Shown piece after piece: positions 1-5,836 of a stretch of DNA of 5,836 nucleotides. How positions within the stretch are numbered: the stretch's first letter is position 1; the number at the start of each line of letters is the position of its first letter. Under the pieces are notes generated by a model. It was not told the DNA's origin and searched no databases. It saw nothing but the letters and a program-made list of their open reading frames with translations. This DNA is from an uncultured Coriobacteriia bacterium (lineage in GTDB: Bacteria; Actinomycetota; Coriobacteriia; Coriobacteriales; QAMH01), in NCBI GenBank assembly GCA_902493755.1, contig CABURF010000088.1, positions 1 through 5,836 of the forward strand, written 5' to 3'. Both the position numbers and the translations under genes were made by a program.

Positions 1-44
1 TCACATGCAAGCCCGCGCTCTACGAGAAGCTCGTCAAGTCGCAT
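1..44 (-). CDS. tlyA: TlyA-like S4-domain rRNA methyltransferase/hemolysin family protein, N-terminal fragment
   Basis: Only the first 14 codons are in the window, starting at an ATG at 44-42 and running off the left edge. They read MRLDELLVERGLAC, which resembles the start of the S4 RNA-binding domain found at the N-terminus of TlyA proteins. Known TlyA proteins are 2'-O-methyltransferases acting on 16S and 23S rRNA, and are often annotated as hemolysin A. A well-placed Shine-Dalgarno sequence (AGAGG, 55-51) lies six bases upstream and overlaps the dxs stop codon. The gap to dxs is nine bases, so the genes are probably cotranscribed and translationally close. The call rests on the short N-terminus plus the conserved dxs-tlyA order in Gram-positive bacteria. 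Another S4-domain protein, such as a pseudouridine synthase, cannot be excluded from 14 residues. Confidence 0.68.
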   Translation of the reverse strand, partial: MRLDELLVERGLAC

Positions 45-50
45 GGGCAA

Positions 51-55
51 CCTCT
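51..55 (-). promoter_or_regulatory. Ribosome binding site of the tlyA-like gene
   Basis: The minus strand reads AGAGG six bases before the ATG at 44. It overlaps the TAG stop codon of dxs at 56-54. Its good spacing supports the ATG at 44 as a real start even though almost all of the gene is outside the window. Confidence 0.6.
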
Positions 56-1925
56 AGGATTGGCACGCTGCGAGCACCTCGGCACTGATGCTTTCCGCAT
101 CGAGACCGAGCACGTCGAAGAGCTTGTCGACCGAACCTTGGGTCACGAAGGTGTCGGGGATGCCGAAGCGTCTAACCGAGCAACTCTCGCCCATATCGGA
201 AAGCAGCTCGAGCACGCCCGAGCCAAATCCTCCCGTAATGACGCCATCCTCGAGCGTGAAGACGTGACCCGTGCGGGCAGCGTCGCGCAGCGCGTCGGCA
301 TCGATGGGTTTGGCCCAGCGCATGTCCCAGATGGAAAGCTCGACACCCTGATGCGCAGCTATCTCGGCCACCTTACGCGCAACATCGACCATACGGCCCA
401 GGGCAAGCAGCGCCCCATCGGCGCCGTCCCTGACCTTGACGGCATCTCCCTCCTGCCATGGTTCGCATGCATCCGAGGCCACGGGGGCGTTACCGCGTGG
501 ATAGCGGATGGCCACGGGCCCTTCGAGCTCCACGGCACAACGCAAGGCCATGCGCAGTTCCTCGTCATTTGAGGGGGCAAGAATGCGCATATGAGGAATC
601 ATGCGCAAATAGACGAGGTCGAAGACGCCATGATGCGTGGGGCCATCATCACCCACGAGCCCCGCTCGATCAAGGCAGAAGATGACATGCGCATTCTGCA
701 GGCCAACATTGACGATAGCTTGGTCGATGGCGCGTTGCATGAAAGTCGAATAGATGGCGACGACGGGTTTCTTGCCGGCGAGCGCAAGCGAACTTGCCAT
801 GCCAACGGCATGTTCCTCGGCTATGCCAACGTCAAAGAAACGCTCGGGATAGGCCTTCGCAAAAGCGGAAAGCCCCGTGCCGCTCGCCATCGCCGCCGTG
901 ATGGCAACGATCGAGGAATCTTCATCGGCGAGCTTAAGAAGCTCATCGGAGAAAACCTGCGTCCAAGTGGGATCCGTGTTCGATTTGGGTTTGGGCGTAC
1001 CAGATGCGATATCGAAGGGGCCCACGCCATGAAAGAGCGCGGGATTCTTCTCGGCGGGGCCATAACCCTTGCCCTTCATCGTCACCGCGTGGATGACAAC
1101 GGGACCCTCGAGCTCCTTGGCGTCGCGAAGAATCTCCTCGAGCGTCTGGATGTCATGCCCATCCACCGGACCGATATACGTAACACCGATGCCCTCAAGA
1201 AAGGTCGCTCCGGGAAGTACGAACTGCTTGAATGACTCCTTCGCGGCGTTGCCGCCGCGCATGAGCAAGCGGCCGAGTGTGCCACTCGCGTTGAAGGCCT
1301 CCTCGACGTGATTGCGCAGTTGCGTGTACTGGTCCGACATGCGCACCTTGGCAAGGTAGGTCGAAAAGCCACCGACATTAGGCGAGATGGACATGCCGTT
1401 ATCGTTGAGCACGATCAGCAGTGGCGTATTGGCACGACCGATGTCGTTGAGCGCCTCAAGCGCCATGCCGCCCGTAAACGAGGCGTCGCCGATGAGCGCG
1501 GCGATGGTCGCATCCGATCCGTCAAGGTCACGCGCGAGGGCATAGCCAAGCGCCGTCGAGAGCGAATCGGATGCATGACCCGAATCATGGGCATCGTATT
1601 CACTCTCGGTAATCTTGGGAAATCCGGAAATGCCCTCATACGTGCGCAAGGTCTTGAACTGCTTGCGACGCCCCGTCAAGAGTTTGTGGGCGTACGCTTG
1701 ATGGCCAACGTCGAAGACGAGACGGTCACGTGGGCAATCAAGCACACGATGCAACGCGATGATGAGCTCGACGCTACCAAGTGATGGCGCAAGGTGCCCA
1801 CCATGCAGCGAAGTCGCCGCAATCATCTCGGCACGTAGCTCGAAGGCCAGACGATTAAGCTGTTCGTAGCTCAAATCGGCAAGGTCAGCGGGCGAATCTA
1901 TCGTATCCAGAATCTTCTCAGTCAA
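54..1925 (-). CDS. dxs: 1-deoxy-D-xylulose-5-phosphate synthase (DXP synthase)
   Basis: Dxs condenses pyruvate and glyceraldehyde 3-phosphate, using thiamine diphosphate (ThDP), to make 1-deoxy-D-xylulose 5-phosphate and CO2. This is the first step of the MEP isoprenoid pathway and also feeds thiamine and pyridoxal synthesis. The 623-residue product has the usual full length. Order of motifs: GGHLAP with the ThDP-region His at 44, VGHQAYAHKLLTGR at 73-86, a ThDP/Mg motif GDASFTGG at 146-153 with NDN at 174-176, then the transketolase-like domain with IAEEHAVG (catalytic Glu370), Tyr392, Arg420, Asp427 and His431, and YPRGN with Arg477. These match the E. coli active-site residues closely. The GDA at 146-148 replaces the usual GDG. 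The apparent start is TTG at 1925, because no ATG or GTG is in frame before residue 34, and the N-terminus from TTG aligns with the Bacillus protein. The only AGGA lies just one base before it. The gene sits 20 bases after xseB, without ispA between them. Confidence 0.96.
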   Translation of the reverse strand: MTEKILDTIDSPADLADLSYEQLNRLAFELRAEMIAATSLHGGHLAPSLGSVELIIALHRVLDCPRDRLVFDVGHQAYAHKLLTGRRKQFKTLRTYEGISGFPKITESEYDAHDSGHASDSLSTALGYALARDLDGSDATIAALIGDASFTGGMALEALNDIGRANTPLLIVLNDNGMSISPNVGGFSTYLAKVRMSDQYTQLRNHVEEAFNASGTLGRLLMRGGNAAKESFKQFVLPGATFLEGIGVTYIGPVDGHDIQTLEEILRDAKELEGPVVIHAVTMKGKGYGPAEKNPALFHGVGPFDIASGTPKPKSNTDPTWTQVFSDELLKLADEDSSIVAITAAMASGTGLSAFAKAYPERFFDVGIAEEHAVGMASSLALAGKKPVVAIYSTFMQRAIDQAIVNVGLQNAHVIFCLDRAGLVGDDGPTHHGVFDLVYLRMIPHMRILAPSNDEELRMALRCAVELEGPVAIRYPRGNAPVASDACEPWQEGDAVKVRDGADGALLALGRMVDVARKVAEIAAHQGVELSIWDMRWAKPIDADALRDAARTGHVFTLEDGVITGGFGSGVLELLSDMGESCSVRRFGIPDTFVTQGSVDKLFDVLGLDAESISAEVLAACQS

Positions 1926-1945
1926 ATCCTGTCCGATCTTCGATG

Positions 1946-2188
1946 TTAGATCGTAATCTCGGGGCCCTCTTCTTGACCAGCTTCGACCACATCGTTGGCC
2001 TCGGCAATCTCGGCCGCCGTGTAATCGGGCTTGTCGATGAGCTCGGCACAGCGATTGCCGAGCTTGATAGCCTCCTCGTAGAGGTCGAGGCTCTTCTCGA
2101 GAGAGACGTCCTTGCTACGCACCTCGGAGACAATCTCATCGAGCCGTGCTCGAACCTCGCCAAATGTTTCCTTGGAACTCTCTGACAT
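1946..2188 (-). CDS. xseB: Exodeoxyribonuclease VII small subunit
   Basis: XseB is the small subunit of exonuclease VII, a cytoplasmic enzyme that degrades single-stranded DNA to short oligonucleotides. It acts bound to the large catalytic subunit XseA. The product is about 80 residues, the normal size, predicted helical, with the family pattern FGEVRARLDEIVSEV, then VSLEKSLDLYEEAIKLGNRC. The C-terminal third (DKPDYTAAEIAEAN, then an acidic tail ending EITI) differs from the usual XseB ending. Two starts are possible. An ATG at 2194 overlaps the nusB stop as ATGA but has GAGG only one base upstream. The ATG two codons later, at 2188, has the same GAGG seven bases upstream, so I chose it. Its usual partner xseA, normally directly upstream, is absent from this window. 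The short, variable sequence makes this the least distinctive of the complete genes, but context supports it strongly. Confidence 0.88.
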   Translation of the reverse strand: MSESSKETFGEVRARLDEIVSEVRSKDVSLEKSLDLYEEAIKLGNRCAELIDKPDYTAAEIAEANDVVEAGQEEGPEITI

Positions 2189-2190
2189 CG

Positions 2191-2712
2191 TCATACCTCA
2201 TCTATCGAAGCCCGCAACTCAAGCGCGCTTGCATCGGGCTGAGTAGCGCCCTCGCCGCAAACCTCACTCGCAATGCGGCCCAGGACGCCGTTCACGAACT
2301 TCGGGGACTCGTCGGTCCCGAAAGCCTTTGCCAACTCGACGGCCTCGTTGATGGCAACGCCCGTGGGAATCTCGTCACAATAGAGAATCTCATATGTGGC
2401 AATGCGAATGATGTTGCGATCGACGATGGGCATGCGCTCGAGCGTCCAGTTCTCGGCTGTCGACCCGATACGCTCGTCGAGCTCGTCGATATGATCGGCA
2501 ATGCCATTGACGAGCGTCGAGGCATAGATGACAAGGTCAACGCCCACGAGGTCGGCATCGCTTACGCCCTGCGGACACTCGGGAACAAGCAGAAGCTCTG
2601 CTTCGTTGCCGTCAGCAATCTGGTCGAGCGGAAGGCCCGTAAGCTCACCGGTGTAGAGTAACTGCAATGCCTCACGGCGGGCAGCCGTGTGTTCATGCCG
2701 AAGTGCGGCCAT
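2191..2712 (-). CDS. nusB: Transcription antitermination factor NusB
   Basis: NusB is a small all-helical RNA-binding protein. With NusE (ribosomal protein S10) it binds boxA RNA and promotes processive transcription of rRNA operons. The 173-residue product has the N-terminal family pattern RREALQLLYTGEL at 12-24, and the highly conserved C-terminal core RMPIVDRNIIRIATYEIL at 93-110, followed by AINEAVELAKAFG at 120-132 and SPKFVNGVLGRIA at 136-148. A tail of about 25 residues after the core makes it longer than E. coli NusB (139 residues), as is common in Gram-positives. The start is ATG at 2712, seven bases after the Asp23-family stop. TAGG, overlapping that stop, lies six bases upstream as a weak ribosome site. 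Its place next to accC, the Asp23 gene and xseB matches the Bacillus cluster. Confidence 0.95.
   Translation of the reverse strand: MAALRHEHTAARREALQLLYTGELTGLPLDQIADGNEAELLLVPECPQGVSDADLVGVDLVIYASTLVNGIADHIDELDERIGSTAENWTLERMPIVDRNIIRIATYEILYCDEIPTGVAINEAVELAKAFGTDESPKFVNGVLGRIASEVCGEGATQPDASALELRASIDEV
2196..2200 (-). promoter_or_regulatory. Ribosome binding site that decides the xseB start
   Basis: The minus strand reads TGAGG at the end of the nusB coding region. It is one base from the ATG at 2194, too close for normal use, and seven bases from the ATG at 2188, an optimal spacing. This favours the shorter xseB start, two bases after the nusB stop. Confidence 0.5.
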
Positions 2713-2719
2713 GGTTAAC

Positions 2720-3046
2720 CTACGCCTCGAAAGAGAGCGCGTCTACGTGCACATCGACAGACGTCACCGTGACGCCAATCTGGGCAGCGAGCGCATCGAC
2801 GATGGCCTTGCGTACGTTCTCGGCGATCTCGACGAGACGATAACCATAATACGCTTGGATGGAGATGGTGACGGCAACTTGCTTATCGCCAAGCGGCTCG
2901 ATGCGAATGCCGCTGGTGGGAATGGCATTGCCCGCATTGAAAGCCGAGCGGATGGTCGAGATGGCACCGGCGGCGCCCACACCGGCAACGCCGGGAACCT
3001 CCGCTGCGGCAAGCGAGATGATAGTCTCGACGACGCCGGGAGCGAT
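2720..3046 (-). CDS. Asp23/Gls24 family protein (YqhY-type), start codon unresolved
   Basis: The protein shows the Asp23/Gls24 pattern: IAPGVVETIISLAAAEVPGV, then a Gly/Ala/Ser linker, then VAVTISIQAYYGYRLVEIAENVRKAIVD and a C-terminal VTVTSVDVHVDAL. The family's biochemical role is unclear. The B. subtilis YqhY protein in the same position (accB-accC-yqhY-nusB) is genetically linked to acetyl-CoA carboxylase, so a role near the carboxylase is inferred here. The conserved frame is open for 112 codons directly after the accC TGA at 3061-3059, which is in the same frame. No ATG, GTG, TTG or CTG in that frame precedes the conserved N-terminus. The first one is a GTG at 2980, which would delete about 22 conserved residues and lacks a close ribosome site. 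I drew the start at ATC 3046 because AAGGA (3059-3055) lies eight bases before it. An equally good reading is a GTG start at 3062 overlapping the accC stop, with a one-base frame change near 3057-3050. Confidence 0.82.
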   Translation of the reverse strand: MAPGVVETIISLAAAEVPGVAGVGAAGAISTIRSAFNAGNAIPTSGIRIEPLGDKQVAVTISIQAYYGYRLVEIAENVRKAIVDALAAQIGVTVTSVDVHVDALSFEA

Positions 3047-3054
3047 AGTCGATT

Positions 3055-3059
3055 TCCTT
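3055..3059 (-). promoter_or_regulatory. Probable ribosome binding site of the Asp23-family gene
   Basis: The minus strand reads AAGGA immediately at the accC TGA stop. It is eight bases before an ATC codon at 3046 in the Asp23 frame, just where the conserved domain starts. No ATG, GTG or TTG in that frame lies at a usable distance. The site supports initiation here but does not itself settle which codon is used. Confidence 0.45.
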
Positions 3060-4414
3060 CACAGCTGTCCCCCATTCGTTTCGGTTTCGATGAAGTCCGT
3101 ATACACCATACCTGAGTTAAACGTCACGTTGTCGAGTACACGGCGATGGAAGGGTATCGTCGTGGCGACGCCCTCGATGACGAACTCGTCAAGAGCGCGT
3201 TTGCCACGTGCAATGGCCTCCTCGCGCGTGTCGCCCCATACGATGAGCTTTGCCATGAGCGAATCATAGGTAGGCGGAATTGCATCGCCAGCGCGCAGGT
3301 GCGTATCGACACGCACGCCTGGACCACCCGGCATGTCGAAACGCGTGATAGTACCTGGACAGGGACGAAAATCATGCGCCGGATCTTCCGCGTTGATGCG
3401 AAACTCGATGGCACAGGCCTTAGGCGACATCGGCGCGAGGTCAGCGCAGGTGATGGGATCACCCGAAGCGACGATGAGCTGCTGCTTGATGATGTCGACA
3501 CCGGTGATCTGCTCGGAAACCGGATGCTCAACCTGGACGCGCGTGTTCATCTCCATGAAATAGAAGCTGCCGTCTGTATCGAGCAGGAACTCGATCGTGC
3601 CGGCATTGACGTATCCCACGCCGCGTACCGCCTTGAGTGCAGCCTCACCCATCGCCTGGCGCGTCTCCTCGTCGATGACGGGACAGGGTGCCTCTTCGAT
3701 GAGCTTTTGATGACGACGCTGAATCGAGCAGTCACGCTCGCAGAGATGCATGGCGTTACCATGCGTGTCGGCAATGATCTGAATTTCCACATGACGCGGG
3801 CGGCGGATGAGTTTCTCGAGGTAGACCTCGTCATTGCCGAAGGCGTTGGCCGCCTCGGTGCGCGCGGCGACGAACATCTTCTCGAGTTCCTCGTCGTCGT
3901 TTGCCTCGCGCATGCCCTTACCGCCGCCACCTGCCGATGCCTTGATGAGCACGGGATAACCGACTTCGTGGGCAAACGCGCGTGCCTCCTCGACGGTATC
4001 GACAGGACCGTCGCTGCCGGGTACCGTGGGAACGCCAAGCTCCTTCATCGTTGCCTTGGCTGCCGCCTTGTTGCCGAGCGAATCGATGCACTCGGGTGAC
4101 GGGCCGATGAAGATGATGTCGTTATCGGCGCAGGCACGGGCGAAATCGGCGTTTTCCGAAAGGAAACCGTAGCCCGGATGGATGGCCTGCGCTCCGGTGA
4201 TCTTGGCAGCCGCGATGATATTGGGGATGTTGAGGTACGAGAGCGCAGATGGCGCCGGACCGATGCAGACGCCCTCGTCTGCCATCTCGACAGCGCGCGT
4301 GTCGCGATCCGCCTCCGAGTACACGACAACGCACTTGATGCCGAGCTCATGTGCGGCACGTACGACACGCAGGGCGATTTCGCCACGATTGGCGATGAGA
4401 ATCTTGTCAAGCAT
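3059..4414 (-). CDS. accC: Biotin carboxylase (AccC-type subunit)
   Basis: This ATP-grasp enzyme carboxylates the biotin of a carrier protein using ATP and bicarbonate. The carrier here is most likely the C-terminus of the gene just upstream. The 451 residues match E. coli AccC (449). The start MLDKILIANRGEIALRV is the typical N-terminus. HPGYGFLSENA is at 79-89, ATP-binding Lys116 and Lys158 are present, the glycine loop GGGGKGM is at 162-168, and RHVEIQ with His208 follows. The metal and catalytic residues are Glu275, Glu288, Asn290 and Arg292 in MEMNTRVQVEHP, with Arg339 in EFRINAEDP. All residues expected for activity are present. The length is that of a stand-alone AccC, without the longer C-terminus of some PycA proteins. 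The gene starts 18 bases after the carboxyltransferase stop, with AGGAAAGG at a rather long 12-base spacing. It could act in a two-subunit pyruvate carboxylase, an acetyl-CoA carboxylase, or both. Confidence 0.96.
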   Translation of the reverse strand: MLDKILIANRGEIALRVVRAAHELGIKCVVVYSEADRDTRAVEMADEGVCIGPAPSALSYLNIPNIIAAAKITGAQAIHPGYGFLSENADFARACADNDIIFIGPSPECIDSLGNKAAAKATMKELGVPTVPGSDGPVDTVEEARAFAHEVGYPVLIKASAGGGGKGMREANDDEELEKMFVAARTEAANAFGNDEVYLEKLIRRPRHVEIQIIADTHGNAMHLCERDCSIQRRHQKLIEEAPCPVIDEETRQAMGEAALKAVRGVGYVNAGTIEFLLDTDGSFYFMEMNTRVQVEHPVSEQITGVDIIKQQLIVASGDPITCADLAPMSPKACAIEFRINAEDPAHDFRPCPGTITRFDMPGGPGVRVDTHLRAGDAIPPTYDSLMAKLIVWGDTREEAIARGKRALDEFVIEGVATTIPFHRRVLDNVTFNSGMVYTDFIETETNGGQL

Positions 4415-4432
4415 TCGCGATCTGAGCCTTTC

Positions 4433-5836
<1,404 letters not shown>

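Noticed and set aside
591..1235. 214-codon open frame on the plus strand
   Set aside because: It is antisense to the well-supported dxs gene, shows no family pattern, and has no convincing ribosome site.
2713..2720. Palindrome GGTTAACC just before nusB
   Set aside because: Eight bases in a seven-base intergenic gap is too short to argue for an operator or terminator and could easily be chance.
3146..4099. 317-codon open frame on the plus strand
   Set aside because: It lies wholly antisense to accC, which has every catalytic residue. The plus frame has no recognisable domain, is rich in Arg, His, Leu and Asp, and looks like a mirror of GC-rich codon bias.
2720..4414. AccC-Asp23 fusion made by reading through the accC TGA, since both genes share one frame
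   Set aside because: AccC already ends at its normal length, AAGGA lies right at the stop for a new start, and the two genes are separate in other bacteria. Nothing in the sequence shows a recoding signal.

Overview
The window looks like part of one bacterial operon. Seven genes lie on the minus strand, so transcription runs from high to low coordinates. Gaps between them are only 2 to about 20 bases, and I see no terminator, internal promoter, RNA gene, mobile element, repeat array or CRISPR. The DNA is fairly GC-rich. The gene order, the protein sequences and the use of TTG and short overlaps fit a high-GC Gram-positive bacterium. My best guess is an anaerobic member of the Coriobacteriia (relatives of Collinsella, Olsenella and Eggerthella), but this rests on recalled similarity and not on a search.

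Layout in order of transcription: (1) 5836-4433, a 5'-truncated biotin carboxyltransferase of the oxaloacetate decarboxylase/pyruvate carboxylase B type, whose C-terminus is a complete AccB-type biotin carrier; (2) 4414-3059, accC, biotin carboxylase; (3) about 3046-2720, an Asp23/Gls24 (YqhY-type) protein whose start cannot be placed on any normal start codon; (4) 2712-2191, nusB; (5) 2188-1946, xseB; (6) 1925-54, dxs, with an apparent TTG start; (7) 44-1, the first 14 codons of a tlyA-like gene that runs off the window. No stretch over 300 bases lacks a gene.

The order is a shortened version of the Bacillus subtilis cluster accB-accC-yqhY-nusB-folD-xseA-xseB-ispA-dxs-tlyA. Three genes of that cluster (folD, xseA, ispA) are missing, and the accB slot holds a carboxyltransferase fused to AccB. 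AccC should carboxylate the biotin carried by the upstream fusion protein, whose own carboxyltransferase domain would pass the carboxyl group to pyruvate, or run in reverse on oxaloacetate. The same carrier could in principle also serve acetyl-CoA carboxylase. The rest of the operon covers transcription antitermination (NusB), exonuclease VII (small subunit only), isoprenoid precursor synthesis (Dxs) and, by inference, rRNA 2'-O-methylation (TlyA).

The points most worth a second look are the missing start codon of the Asp23 gene, the carboxyltransferase-AccB fusion, xseB without xseA, and non-consensus residues in the carboxyltransferase and Dxs cofactor motifs. I did not find a wholly new system here.
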